Origin: Variovorax brevis
Lineage (GTDB): Bacteria > Pseudomonadota > Gammaproteobacteria > Burkholderiales > Burkholderiaceae_C
Assembly: GCF_030317105.1 (NCBI RefSeq)
Contig: NZ_JASZYG010000001.1
Coordinates: forward strand, 1,016,303 to 1,080,302
Length of the DNA: 64,000 bases
Direction of reading: 5' to 3'
Shown here: piece by piece, positions 34,826 through 45,064 of the stretch
Layout of the letters: each line of letters starts with the position of its first letter
How positions within the stretch are numbered: the first letter of the stretch is position 1
Program-made: the position numbers and the translations under genes
Notes under the pieces: generated by a model
What the model saw: only the letters and a program-made list of their open reading frames with translations
Told to the model about the DNA's origin: nothing
Databases searched by the model: none

Positions 34826-35755
34826 ATGACAACGAAACATGACAAGCCGATCCTCGTGACCGGCGCCGCCGGCGACGTCGGCGGCATCGGCCGCAACGTG
34901 ACGGCGCTGCTGCTCGCCAAGGGACATCGCGTGCGCGCCCTGGTGCGGCGCGAGGATGAGCGCGCCGATGCACTTCGCGAGCTCGGCGCCGAGGTCGTGC
35001 AAGGCGACCTGACCGACCTGCATTCGATGCACCGCGCCATCGAGGGCTGTGCCCGCGTCTACTTCGGCATGTCGGTGTCGGCTGCCTACCTGGAAGCAAC
35101 GGTCAACACCGCCGCGGTCGCACTGCACCACGGCGTTGAAGCCTTCGTGAACATGTCGCAGATGACGGTGACGCAGATGAGCATCACCGAGTCCACCGAA
35201 AGTCCCCAGCACAAGCTGCACTGGCTGGCCGAGCAGGCGCTGGCCTGGTCGGGGTTGCCGGTGGTCACGGTGCGCCCGACCGTCTTTCTGGAGGGCTTCT
35301 TCCTGCGCTTCGCGGCGGCCGGCGTGCGTCGCGCCAACGAACTCGCGTTGCCGATGGGCACCGGCAAGACATCGCCGATCTCGGCTGTCGACGTCGCGCG
35401 CTCGGTGGCTGCGATCCTCGACGATCCGGCACCGCACATCGGGCAGGTCTACAACCTCACCGGGCCCGAGTCCGCCGATCTGGCGCACTACGCGCATGCG
35501 TTCTCGCAGGCACTGGGCCGCAGCATCCGCTACCGTGACGTGCCGCTGGAACCATGGAGTCGCAAGCTGCTCGAAGCGGGCCTTCCGGCGCATCTGGTGC
35601 AGCACGTGTCGGCCATGGCCGCGCTCAACGTGCAAGGTCGCTACGACCGCATGAGCGACGATGTGGCGCGCCTGACCGGCGAGGCGCCGATGAGCGTGCA
35701 CGACTTCGTCAAGCTGCACGCCGCGAGCTTCACGGCGCGAGAAGCTGTGTCCTGA
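34826..35755 (+). CDS. NmrA-like NAD(P)-binding protein (copy 2)
   Basis: A 309-residue atypical SDR, paralogous to the protein at 23633. It carries PILVTGAAGDVGGIG, VRALVRREDERADALRELGAEVV, VNMSQMTVTQMSITES and a C-terminal GEAPMSVHDFVKLH that matches the partner's GTPPMSVEDFVRRN. The classical YxxxK pair is missing. CAGGAGCCAACGG precedes the ATG at 34826. It is the last gene of the iron-ADH/Bug/NmrA operon and is followed by a strong terminator. Presence of one copy in each operator-controlled operon suggests a defined role in the pathway, not yet assignable. Confidence 0.82.
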   Translation: MTTKHDKPILVTGAAGDVGGIGRNVTALLLAKGHRVRALVRREDERADALRELGAEVVQGDLTDLHSMHRAIEGCARVYFGMSVSAAYLEATVNTAAVALHHGVEAFVNMSQMTVTQMSITESTESPQHKLHWLAEQALAWSGLPVVTVRPTVFLEGFFLRFAAAGVRRANELALPMGTGKTSPISAVDVARSVAAILDDPAPHIGQVYNLTGPESADLAHYAHAFSQALGRSIRYRDVPLEPWSRKLLEAGLPAHLVQHVSAMAALNVQGRYDRMSDDVARLTGEAPMSVHDFVKLHAASFTAREAVS

Positions 35756-35777
35756 AGGCTTGTTCCAGCCCATGAAG

Positions 35778-35810
35778 AAAGGCCAGCGGCTCGCGCCCTG
35801 GCCTTTTTTA
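35778..35810. terminator. Terminator after the iron-ADH operon
   Basis: AAAGGCCAG...CTGGCCTTTTTT stem-loop with a T-run, 22 bases after the NmrA copy-2 stop. The A-run on the left lets it also terminate the convergent thiolase transcript, although that gene ends 120 bases away. I see no gene in 35811-35930. Confidence 0.8.
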
Positions 35811-35930
35811 TTCTTCACGGACCGGCACGTTCGCGCTGGCCTTCCTGCAGGCGATTCACGAACTGCTCGGGGCCGCAGCACCTGGCCGCGAAACGCCTCT
35901 TCGGCAGTGAACTCTGCCGATGCGCCTTCT

Positions 35931-37112
35931 TCAGAAGATCTCGAACAGCCCCGCCGCGCCCATGCCGCCGGCGATGCACATCGTCACCACGCCCCACTTG
36001 GCCTTGCGGCGGCGCCCTTCGAGCAGGATGTGCCCGGCAAGCCGCGCGCCCGTCATGCCGAAGGGGTGGCCGATGGAAATGGCACCGCCGTCCACGTTCA
36101 GGCGCTCGGCCGGGATGCCCAGCGTCTGCTGGCAATAGATGGACTGCGAAGCGAAGGCTTCGTTGAGTTCCCACAGGTCGATGTCCTCGACCTTGAGGCC
36201 AAAGCGCTGCAGCAGCTTGGGCACCGCGAACACCGGGCCGATGCCCATTTCGTCAGGCTCGCAACCAGCCACCGCCATGCCGCGGAAGGCGCCCAGGGCT
36301 TGCAGGCCCAGGCGCTCGGCCTCCTTGGCTTCCATCATCACGCAGGCACTGGCGCCGTCGGACAGCTGCGAGGAATTGCCCGCGGTGATGAACTTTTCGG
36401 CACCCTTCACAGGCGCCAGCTTGGCCAGCGACTCATAGGTGGTGCCGGCGCGATTGCAGGTGTCGTGGTCCACGGTCACCTGCTTCTTGCTGACCTCGCC
36501 GGTGTCCTTGTCCTTCATCGCCATGGTGGTGGTGATGGGCACGATCTCCTCGCGATAGCGGCCGGCCTCCTGCGCCTGTGCGGTCTTGCGCTGGCTTTCC
36601 ACGGAGAAGTGGTCCTGCGCCTCGCGGCTGATGCCGTAGCGCTGCGCCACGATGTCGGCGGTGTCGATCATCTCCATGTAGAGCTGCGGCTTGTGTTCGA
36701 CGATCCACGGGTCCAGCCCCGAGCTGCCGTCGTCGCGCGTTCGGATGCCGGAGATGCTTTCCACCCCGCCCGCGATCATGGCCGGCGCGCCGTCCACCAC
36801 GATGCGCCCGGCGGCAATGGCAATGGCCTGCAGGCCCGAGGCGCAGAAACGGTTGACCGTGGTGCCGGCGATGCTGAGCGGCAATTCCGAACGGATGATG
36901 GCCTGCCGCGCGATGTTGCGGCCGGTGATGCCCTCTGGATAGCCGCAGCCGAGGATGGCGTCCTCGATCAGCGCCGGGTCGACACCCGAACGCTCGACGG
37001 CGGCGCGCACCGCGAAGCTGGCCAGCGTCGGGCCGGGCGTGATGTTGAGTTCGCCGCGGTGCGACTTCGTGAGTGGCGTGCGGGCGGTGGAGACGATGAC
37101 GGCCTGGCGCAT
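35931..37112 (-). CDS. Acetyl-CoA acyltransferase (thiolase)
   Basis: A 393-residue thiolase that splits 3-ketoacyl-CoA with CoA or runs in reverse. The acylated cysteine is Cys90 ([14 protein letters not shown]), the histidine motif is NEAFASQ with [14 protein letters not shown], and the second catalytic cysteine lies in the C-terminal [25 protein letters not shown] precedes the ATG at 37112. It lies 71 bases downstream of the bifunctional hydratase/dehydrogenase gene on the same strand, giving a complete beta-oxidation tail (hydratase, dehydrogenase, thiolase). Confidence 0.94.
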   Translation of the reverse strand: MRQAVIVSTARTPLTKSHRGELNITPGPTLASFAVRAAVERSGVDPALIEDAILGCGYPEGITGRNIARQAIIRSELPLSIAGTTVNRFCASGLQAIAIAAGRIVVDGAPAMIAGGVESISGIRTRDDGSSGLDPWIVEHKPQLYMEMIDTADIVAQRYGISREAQDHFSVESQRKTAQAQEAGRYREEIVPITTTMAMKDKDTGEVSKKQVTVDHDTCNRAGTTYESLAKLAPVKGAEKFITAGNSSQLSDGASACVMMEAKEAERLGLQALGAFRGMAVAGCEPDEMGIGPVFAVPKLLQRFGLKVEDIDLWELNEAFASQSIYCQQTLGIPAERLNVDGGAISIGHPFGMTGARLAGHILLEGRRRKAKWGVVTMCIAGGMGAAGLFEIF

Positions 37113-37183
37113 GAGCTTGTCCTTGAGGTTTCAGGTGACGCCGCCCTCCCCCTGTCCGGGGGATGCGGCAGGGGTGGATGAGT

Positions 37184-39310
37184 TCAGCCTTGCGGCTGGT
37201 TGAGGCTCGAGAAATCCTTGCCCTCGGCCACGAGCTTTTCAAGCAGCGGTGCGGGCTGCCAGAACAGCGGGTTTTCCTTGGCGAAGGCGCGGATGTCTTC
37301 CAGCACCTTGGGCAGGCCCACCATGTCGGCATACTTCATCGGGCCGCCGCGGTGGCGCGGGAAGCCGTAGCCGTAGAGGAAGGTCACGTCCACGTCCAGC
37401 GGGCGCAGCGCGATGCCTTCGGCCACGACCTTGGCGCCTTCGTTGATCATCGCGGCCATGTAGCGGCGCATGATCTCATCGGCCGTGAACTTGCGCGGCG
37501 TGACGCCCTTCTTCTGGCGTTCCGCATCGACGATGGCCAGCACTTCGGGATCCTCCTGGCCGGCGCGTGCGCCTTGGGGATACAGGTACCAGCCGCGGCC
37601 GGTCTTCTGGCCGAACCAGCCGCGCTCGCAGATGCGGTCGGCCATCTCGACGTAGCGCGCCTTCGGGTCGCGCGTGGCGGCCTTGCGCTTGCGCGTGGCC
37701 CAGCCGATGTCGCCGCCAGCCAGGTCCGAGACCTGGAAGGGGCCCATCGGGTAGCCGAAGCCGCGCACCGCGGCGTCGATCTCGTAGGGGCTGGCGCCGT
37801 CTTCCAGGATGTGGTCCGCGGCCTGCCGGTACACGGCCAGGATGCGGTTGCCGATGAAGCCGTCGCACACGCCGGCACGCACCGGCACCTTCTTCATGCG
37901 CTTGGCGAGCGCGAAGGCGGTGGCGACCACGTCGGCACTGACCTTGGCGGGCACCACGATCTCCAGCAGCTTCATGATATTGGCCGGGCTGAAGAAGTGC
38001 AGGCCCACCACGTCCTGCGGGCGCGAGGTGCTGGCGGCGATGGCGTCGATGTCCAGGTAGGAGGTGTTGGTGGCCAGCACGGCACCGGCCTTGCACACGC
38101 GGTCCAGTTCCTTGAACACGGCCTTCTTGACCTCGATGTCCTCGAACACCGCTTCGATGACCAGGTCGACGTCGGCGAACGCGGCGTAGTCGGTGCTGCC
38201 GGTGTAGCGGGCCATCACCGCGGCCTTCGCCTCGGGCGTCATGCGGCCCTTGGCGATCAGGCCGTCGTAGACCTTCTCGACATTGGCGCGCCCGCGATCG
38301 ATGGAAACCTGGTCGCGCTCGACCATCACCACCGGCAAGCCCGCGTCGAGCGCGGAAACGGCGATGCCCGCACCCATGGTGCCGCCGCCGACGATGCCCA
38401 CGCTTTCCAACTTGCGCGGCTGCGCGGCCTTGGCCTCGGGCACCTTGGCCACTTCGCGCTCGGCGAAGAAGGCATGGATGAGGCCGGCGCGCTGCGGGCT
38501 GTCGATGCAGGCGAGGAAGGCCTCGCGCTCCAGCTTCACGGCCTCTTCAAAGGGCTTGTCGAGCGTGGTCTGCACGGCCTCGACGATCTTCATCGGCGAG
38601 AACAGGCCGCGCGACTTCTTCGCCGTGTCGGCCTTGGCAGCGTCAATCGCGGCCTGCGCGGCGGCGCGGTCGGCCAAGGCCTGCGCGTCGCGCGTGCGGC
38701 GCACGCCGGCGCCCTGTGCCAGCAACTTGTTGGCGTGGGCCAAGCCGGCGGCCTGTGCGTCATCGCCGGCGGCCAATTCGTCCACCAGGCCGAGTGACAG
38801 CGCTTCCTTGGCCTTCGCGTGGCGGCCGCTGAGCATCAAGTCCAGTGCGGCCTGTGCGCCGACCAGGCGGGGCGCGCGCACCGTGCCACCGGCACCGGGC
38901 ATCAGGCCCAATTGCACCTCGGGCAGGCCCAGCTTGGCGTCCTGCAAGGCCACGCGGTAGTGTGCGGCCAGCGCGATCTCCAGGCCGCCGCCCAGCGCGG
39001 CGCCACGGATGGCGGCGACCACCGGCTTGTTGCACGCTTCGATGCGGTTGCACACCTCGGGCAGCGAAGGCGGCTGCGGCGCCTGGCCGAATTCGCGGAT
39101 GTCGGCGCCGGCCACGAAGTTGGCGCCCTCGCCCACGATGAGGATCGCCTTCACATCCGGATCGACGTCGGCGGCTTCGATGGTTTCCTTCAGGCCGCGG
39201 CGAACCGCCGACGAGATGGCGTTGACGGGCGGATTGCCGATGGTGATGCACAGCACGTCGCCATGGCGGGCGCTGCGTACGACATCGGCGGGTGCGGAAG
39301 TGGGGGTCAT
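37184..39310 (-). CDS. Bifunctional enoyl-CoA hydratase / 3-hydroxyacyl-CoA dehydrogenase (FadJ-like)
   Basis: A 708-residue multifunctional beta-oxidation enzyme. The crotonase domain (residues about 1-190) has ANFVAGADIREFG, GAALGGGLEIALAAHYRVA and PEVQLGLMPGAGGT with the two catalytic-acid positions. The NAD domain starts at ESVGIVGGGTMGAGIAVSALDAG near residue 300, with GLHFFSPANIMKLLEIV further on. C-terminal 3HCDH domains follow, including GYPMGPFQVSDLAGGDIGW and YGYGFPRHRGGPMKYAD. It is shorter at the N-terminus than E. coli FadB and resembles the FadJ/peroxisomal L-bifunctional layout. The ATG at 39310 has GGAGACAACC upstream. It is divergent from the LysR gene. Confidence 0.94.
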   Translation of the reverse strand: MTPTSAPADVVRSARHGDVLCITIGNPPVNAISSAVRRGLKETIEAADVDPDVKAILIVGEGANFVAGADIREFGQAPQPPSLPEVCNRIEACNKPVVAAIRGAALGGGLEIALAAHYRVALQDAKLGLPEVQLGLMPGAGGTVRAPRLVGAQAALDLMLSGRHAKAKEALSLGLVDELAAGDDAQAAGLAHANKLLAQGAGVRRTRDAQALADRAAAQAAIDAAKADTAKKSRGLFSPMKIVEAVQTTLDKPFEEAVKLEREAFLACIDSPQRAGLIHAFFAEREVAKVPEAKAAQPRKLESVGIVGGGTMGAGIAVSALDAGLPVVMVERDQVSIDRGRANVEKVYDGLIAKGRMTPEAKAAVMARYTGSTDYAAFADVDLVIEAVFEDIEVKKAVFKELDRVCKAGAVLATNTSYLDIDAIAASTSRPQDVVGLHFFSPANIMKLLEIVVPAKVSADVVATAFALAKRMKKVPVRAGVCDGFIGNRILAVYRQAADHILEDGASPYEIDAAVRGFGYPMGPFQVSDLAGGDIGWATRKRKAATRDPKARYVEMADRICERGWFGQKTGRGWYLYPQGARAGQEDPEVLAIVDAERQKKGVTPRKFTADEIMRRYMAAMINEGAKVVAEGIALRPLDVDVTFLYGYGFPRHRGGPMKYADMVGLPKVLEDIRAFAKENPLFWQPAPLLEKLVAEGKDFSSLNQPQG

Positions 39311-39396
39311 CAGGTTGTCTCCAAAGCACGGTGGCCGCAAGCGGGTCTTGCCGCGATTCTGATATGGCAATCCAATATCTACAATTGCAGCGTTGA

Positions 39397-39411
39397 TTGA
39401 CACACTGTCAA
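39397..39411. promoter_or_regulatory. Inverted repeat in the LysR / bifunctional-enzyme intergenic region
   Basis: TTGACA-CAC-TGTCAA is a 6-base inverted repeat between the divergent starts at 39310 and 39436. Either arm can act as a -35-like TTGACA. It resembles sites A to E in its first ten bases (TTGACAGTGT on the minus strand) but diverges after that. It could be the LysR operator or a weak TetR site. Confidence 0.45.
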
Positions 39412-39435
39412 GTCCTGCTTGACGGTGGAACCCAC

Positions 39436-40338
39436 ATGGACCAGAACGCCCTCTCCTTGTTTGTCGAGATCGTCGAAGCCGGAAATCTCAGCGAGGCCGC
39501 GCGCCGCCTGCGCATGAGCCGCGCCAACGTGAGCCACCGCCTCGGCCAGTTCGAGCGCAGCCTGGGCCAGCAACTGTTGAGACGCACCACCCGCCGCATC
39601 GAACCCACCGAGATCGGCCTGCGACTGTACGCGCACGGTTGCGCCATCCGCAACGAGCTGCAGGCCGCCAGCGAATCGGTGGCATCGCTCGGCCAGAGCC
39701 TGCAGGGGCGCGTGCGCTTGTCGGTGCCCAGTGGTTATGGACAGCTCGTCATGTCCGATTGGCTGGTGGAGTTCAAGCGCACCTATCCCGGCATCGTGCT
39801 GGACGTTGTGTTCGAAAACCGGGTGGAAGACCTGATGCGCGAGGAAATCGACATTGCCGTTCGCGTGATGTCCGAGCCGCCGCAGAACCTGGTGGCGCGC
39901 GACATGGGCCCGGTGCACTACGTGGCATGCGCCAGCAGCGCGTGGGCGCGCGAACACGGCTTGCCCGCGCAGCTGGAGGATCTGCGCCACGTGCCGCTGA
40001 TCACCTCGGCCGTGCAGGGGCGGCAACTGCGCGTCTCAGCCTACCTGGGGCAGGATCGCCACGAGGTGCTGCTGGAGCCGACGCTCATCTCCGAGAACTT
40101 CCTCTTCCTGCGCAAGGCGATCCTCGCGAGCCTTGGCGTGGGCATCGTGCCGGACTACGTGTTCGAGTCAGAGCTGCGCAACGCAGAAGTGGTTGCCGCG
40201 TTGAGCGAGTGGCGCCTGTCGATCTTCGGCACGCACATGTACATGCTCTACATGCCGGGCCGCCACCGCACGCGTGCTGCCACGACCTTCATCGAGTTCA
40301 TGCTTGCCAGGGCGAGGCCGGCGCGGGACGGCGCTTGA
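39436..40338 (+). CDS. LysR-family transcriptional regulator
   Basis: A 300-residue regulator. The N-terminal winged helix-turn-helix spans residues 1-60 (LFVEIVEAGNLSEAARRLRMSRANVSHRLGQFERSLGQQLLRRTTRRIEPTE), and the effector domain starts near LQGRVRLSVPSGYGQLVMSDWL. The ATG at 39436 (MDQNALSLF) is the usual LysR start; a TTG at 39397 is in frame but lies in the inverted repeat. It is divergent from the beta-oxidation pair and is probably its regulator. The effector is unknown, but it belongs to the broad CrgA/DsdC-like group by appearance. Confidence 0.9.
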   Translation: MDQNALSLFVEIVEAGNLSEAARRLRMSRANVSHRLGQFERSLGQQLLRRTTRRIEPTEIGLRLYAHGCAIRNELQAASESVASLGQSLQGRVRLSVPSGYGQLVMSDWLVEFKRTYPGIVLDVVFENRVEDLMREEIDIAVRVMSEPPQNLVARDMGPVHYVACASSAWAREHGLPAQLEDLRHVPLITSAVQGRQLRVSAYLGQDRHEVLLEPTLISENFLFLRKAILASLGVGIVPDYVFESELRNAEVVAALSEWRLSIFGTHMYMLYMPGRHRTRAATTFIEFMLARARPARDGA

Positions 40339-40502
40339 AGGAACGGCGAAATGTTCGCCATCGCGCGAGCACATCACCATCCTTTTTCCCCACAGCACCC
40401 ACGGCGTACCGCGATTTTTCCGACGGATCACTTCGCGCCTGAAACGTGCAGCGCAGGGCCTGTCATCCAGGCGAGATCTGGAATGCTTTCCTTATTTCCA
40501 TC

Positions 40503-40874
40503 TCAGTGCTCGCAGATGCCGCAAATGGCATCGAGCTTCTTGAGGGCCGCGCCAAGCACCTTGGTGTGCCCGGCGCCCCAAGGATGCGGCCGGCCACCAC
40601 GCTCCTTCCAGTCGAATGACTTCGGCTGGAATGCAAGCACATAACCCACTTCGCCTTTGGGACCTTTCACGGCCAACGCGAAGGGGTTGTCCGCGTTGTA
40701 TTCGGCGTGCGTCATCGGCAAGCCAATCACGATGCCTGTCCTGGCGTTGAACGCGACCGGGGAGATCACCAGCATGGGATGCTCGTTTTTCATCTCCTTG
40801 CCGGCGTGCGGGCTGTGGGCGATCCAGATGATCTCGGCGCGCTCGGGCACCCACAGTGCGGACTGTCTTGCCAT
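40503..40874 (-). CDS. mazF: MazF/PemK-family toxin (endoribonuclease)
   Basis: A 123-residue protein of the PemK/MazF fold, which cleaves mRNA at short sequence motifs when freed from its antitoxin. Features: VPERAEIIWIAHSPHAGKEMKNEHPMLVISP (the beta1-beta2 region with the family's GxE/xHP pattern), RTGIVIGLPMTH, and the VLAFQPKSFDW strand. The ATG at 40874 overlaps the antitoxin stop in TGATG. The C-terminal LDAICGICEH tail is somewhat unusual. In PemK-like proteins the catalytic Arg and Thr/Ser lie near the RTG and PMTH segments. Confidence 0.85.
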   Translation of the reverse strand: MARQSALWVPERAEIIWIAHSPHAGKEMKNEHPMLVISPVAFNARTGIVIGLPMTHAEYNADNPFALAVKGPKGEVGYVLAFQPKSFDWKERGGRPHPWGAGHTKVLGAALKKLDAICGICEH

Positions 40875-41122
40875 CAGCCGATCACCTCGGCGCCGACCGG
40901 CGCGAAGGCCATCGCTTCGCCGCCGTGGCGCTTCGGATCGAATGCAGCAAGCATGTCCTCCAGCGTTGGCTCCGTCTCGGTCTCGATGACGATCCGGCCC
41001 GGCTTTGCAATCACGCGCACAGCCGTGCCTTCGGCGACGCCTGCGGCCTTTGCCATCGGCTTGGTCAGGCGCAGCGCAAGGCCGTTGCCCCACACGCTGA
41101 TATGGCTCACGGAAGTTGTCAT
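40874..41122 (-). CDS. mazE: MazE/AbrB-family antitoxin
   Basis: An 82-residue protein. The N-terminal 50 residues form the swapped-hairpin AbrB DNA-binding domain (VSHISVWGNGLALRLTKPMAKAAGVAEGTAVRV), and the acidic C-terminal half (ETETEPTLEDMLAAFDP) would bind and neutralise MazF. AGGAGATACCC precedes the ATG at 41122. It is upstream of and coupled to the toxin gene by a one-base stop/start overlap, the standard antitoxin-first order. Confidence 0.87.
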   Translation of the reverse strand: MTTSVSHISVWGNGLALRLTKPMAKAAGVAEGTAVRVIAKPGRIVIETETEPTLEDMLAAFDPKRHGGEAMAFAPVGAEVIG

Positions 41123-41141
41123 GGGTATCTCCTGTTCGGTT

Positions 41142-41155
41142 GATACCATTGTATC
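41142..41155 (-). promoter_or_regulatory. Probable mazEF operator
   Basis: GATAC-CATT-GTATC is a perfect 5-base inverted repeat 20 bases upstream of the antitoxin start, and a further GTATC lies near 41190. AbrB-type antitoxins usually repress their own promoter through such repeats. Confidence 0.5.
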
Positions 41156-41414
41156 CACGAATCCATGTCGTGTCTACGCTCGTATCGACAAGCAATCCCG
41201 CGTCGCCCAGCGCGGGCGAGAATCAGTTCGTTCCCGATCAGGGAGTCGCCATGAATCGCGACCCCGCCCCTTCCATGAAGGAAAGCACCAATAGCGAGAG
41301 CCTTGCAGTCATTGACATTCTCGGCATAGCATCGCCCGCGGACAAATCCGCCCCGACGCGGTCCGCTGGAGAACGAATCCCGAACTCCAAAAACCAGATC
41401 GAATTGGAGACAAC

Positions 41415-42386
41415 ATGCTCAAGGCTGGTCGTTCCGCACTTTGCTGTGCATCTACTTTGGTAGTTGCCGCCACGCTCGCGTTGACTGCAACGCACGCCAC
41501 CGCGCAGGAGAAGAAGAAGCTGGCGTTCATCGTCAATGCGTCTTCCGATTTCTGGAAGCTGGCCGAGGCCGGCGTCAAGAAGGCGCAGGCCGAGTTGCCC
41601 AAGTACGAGCTTCAGTTCAGGTACCCGGCGCAAGGTACCGCGGCGCTGCAGAATGCGTTGATGGACGACCTGGTCGCCGCCGGCACCAGCGCGATCATGA
41701 TTTCCTCGGTCGATCCGAAGACATCGGTCGATGCCTTCAACCGGATCGCCAAGCAGGTGCCGCTGTTCACGACCGACAGCGACGCGCCGAACAGCAACCG
41801 CATCGCCTATCTCGGATCGTCCAACACGCTGGCCGGGGAGCAGGCTGGTGAGGTCGCCGTGAAGGCCTTGCCCAAGGGCGCCAAGTGCATGGGCTTCGTC
41901 GGCTTCCTCGGCGCGGACAACGCCAAGGAGCGCATTGCCGGGTTCAAGAAGGCCGTCGCTGGCAAGGGCATCGAACTGGTCGACGTGCGCGGTGACGACG
42001 TCGACTTCGCCAAGGCGCGCAGCAACGTCGACGACGTGCTGGCGGCCAAGCCTGACATCAATTGCATGGTCGGCTTCTACTCCTACAACCCACCGAAGAT
42101 CTACGAAGCGCTGAAGTCGGCGAACAAGCTCGGCAAGATCACGGTGATCGCGTTCGACGAAGACCCGATCACGCTGGGCGCCGTCAAGGACGGCAGCTTT
42201 GCAGGCACGGTCGTGCAGCAGCCCTACGAATGGGGCTACCAGGGCATGAAGCTGATGGCCGCCTACCTGGAAGGCGACAAGTCCAAGATCCCGGCGGACA
42301 AGCTCATCATCGTGCCGACCAAGGTCATCGACAAGGCCAACGTCGACGCGTTCTCGGCGAACCTCAAGGCGACCCTGGGCAAGTAG
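41415..42386 (+). CDS. Sugar ABC transporter substrate-binding protein (RbsB-like)
   Basis: A 323-residue periplasmic binding protein of family 1 (ribose/galactose type). The signal peptide is MLKAGRSALCCASTLVVAATLALTATHATA, cleaved near residue 30. The fold begins KKKLAFIVNASSDFWKLAEAGVKKAQAEL and includes MISSVDPKTSVDAFNRIAKQVPLFTTDSDAP, VIAFDEDPITLGAVKDGSFAGTVVQQPYEWGYQGMKL, all typical. GGAGACAAC precedes the ATG. First of three genes (receptor, ATPase, permease). The sugar cannot be named from sequence, and no kinase or catabolic gene is linked. Confidence 0.92.
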   Translation: MLKAGRSALCCASTLVVAATLALTATHATAQEKKKLAFIVNASSDFWKLAEAGVKKAQAELPKYELQFRYPAQGTAALQNALMDDLVAAGTSAIMISSVDPKTSVDAFNRIAKQVPLFTTDSDAPNSNRIAYLGSSNTLAGEQAGEVAVKALPKGAKCMGFVGFLGADNAKERIAGFKKAVAGKGIELVDVRGDDVDFAKARSNVDDVLAAKPDINCMVGFYSYNPPKIYEALKSANKLGKITVIAFDEDPITLGAVKDGSFAGTVVQQPYEWGYQGMKLMAAYLEGDKSKIPADKLIIVPTKVIDKANVDAFSANLKATLGK

Positions 42387-42447
42387 TCAGCGTGCATGCC
42401 AAGCCGGTGCGGGCGACCACGCCGGCTTTGTCTTGTCTGCCTGCACG

Positions 42448-43953
<1,506 letters not shown>

Positions 43954-43969
43954 GAGGCTTGCACAAGAA

Positions 43970-44950
43970 ATGCTCAAAAAAGACATTGGCCTGCTGATCC
44001 TCATCCTCGTCGTCGGCACCGTCGTCGCGATCATCAACCCGCTGTTCATCTCGCCGATCAACATCGCGAACACCGCGAATCTCGTCGGCCTGTTCGGCAT
44101 CTTCGCGATCGGGCAGGCGTTCGTCATCATCACCGGCGGCATCGAGCTGTCGGTGGGTTCGATCATTGCGCTGCTGGGTGTGCTCTTCGTCGACCTGATG
44201 GTGAACCACGGCGTGCCCTGGCCGCTGGCGCTCCTGGCGATGCTCGCGCTCGGCGCCGTGATGGGGCTCGCGCACGGCCTGCTCATCACCAAGCTGCACC
44301 TGCAACCCTTCATCGTGACGCTGTGCGGCCTGTTGATCTATCGCGGCGCGGCACGGTACTACACCGCCGACGGCACCGCGGGCTTCGCCTTCGGCGACAG
44401 TTTTCCGACGCTCGAATGGCTGACGACCGGCCGCACCCTCGGCATCCCGCATTCGATGTACGCGTTCGTCGTGATCGCGGTCGTCATGTGGGTCGTGCTG
44501 CACCGCTCGGTGTTCGGGCGCTACCTGTTCGCCGTCGGCAAGAACGAGGAGGCGGCGCGCTATTCGGGTGTGCCCACCAACGTCGTGATCGTCGCGTCCT
44601 ATGTGATCTGCGGCGTGCTGACTGCCATCTCGGCCATCTTCTTCGCGATGTACACGCGATCGATATCGCCTTCGTCGCACGGCAACTTCTACGAGCTCTA
44701 CGCGATTGCCGCGTCGGTGCTGGGCGGCTTCTCGCTGCGCGGCGGCGAAGGTTCGATCGTCGGTGTCGTGCTCGGGACGATCCTTCTGCAGATCCTGCAG
44801 AACCTGGTCAACCTGCTGGGCATCCCGAGTTCGCTCAACTTCGCGGTGATGGGGTCGGTGATCCTGATCGGCGTGCTTGCCGATACGCAGTTCGCGGAAT
44901 TCCGCAAGCGCAAGGCCGCGGCCAAAGGGGCAGCGGGACGCGCGGGGTAG
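43970..44950 (+). CDS. Sugar ABC transporter permease (RbsC-like)
   Basis: A 326-residue membrane protein with about ten hydrophobic segments. Typical CUT2 permease elements are FGIFAIGQAFVIITGGIELSVGSIIALLGVLFV and the cytoplasmic loop FAVGKNEEAARYSGVPTNVVIVASYVICGVLTAI, the ATPase-contact EAA-like motif. The C-terminal part reads QILQNLVNLLGIPSSLNFAVMGSVILIGVLAD. It starts 16 bases after the ATPase gene and ends the operon. The 114 bases before the autotransporter gene show no obvious terminator. Confidence 0.93.
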   Translation: MLKKDIGLLILILVVGTVVAIINPLFISPINIANTANLVGLFGIFAIGQAFVIITGGIELSVGSIIALLGVLFVDLMVNHGVPWPLALLAMLALGAVMGLAHGLLITKLHLQPFIVTLCGLLIYRGAARYYTADGTAGFAFGDSFPTLEWLTTGRTLGIPHSMYAFVVIAVVMWVVLHRSVFGRYLFAVGKNEEAARYSGVPTNVVIVASYVICGVLTAISAIFFAMYTRSISPSSHGNFYELYAIAASVLGGFSLRGGEGSIVGVVLGTILLQILQNLVNLLGIPSSLNFAVMGSVILIGVLADTQFAEFRKRKAAAKGAAGRAG

Positions 44951-45064
44951 CAAGCGCCCACGCACCGCTTGCGCAATCGCGAGCGAGGATGGTAGAAACG
45001 GCGGGCCAGCGATCGGAGAATCGGGCGGGATGGTGAAGGTGGGTAAATCCAGGGGACCTTGCCA

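Noticed and set aside
41123..41414. Possible small gene in the 292-base gap between mazE and the ABC receptor
   Set aside because: Frames in this gap have unlikely composition and no ribosome site. The stretch looks like two divergent promoters, with a weak TTGCAG-18-TAGCAT near 41303.
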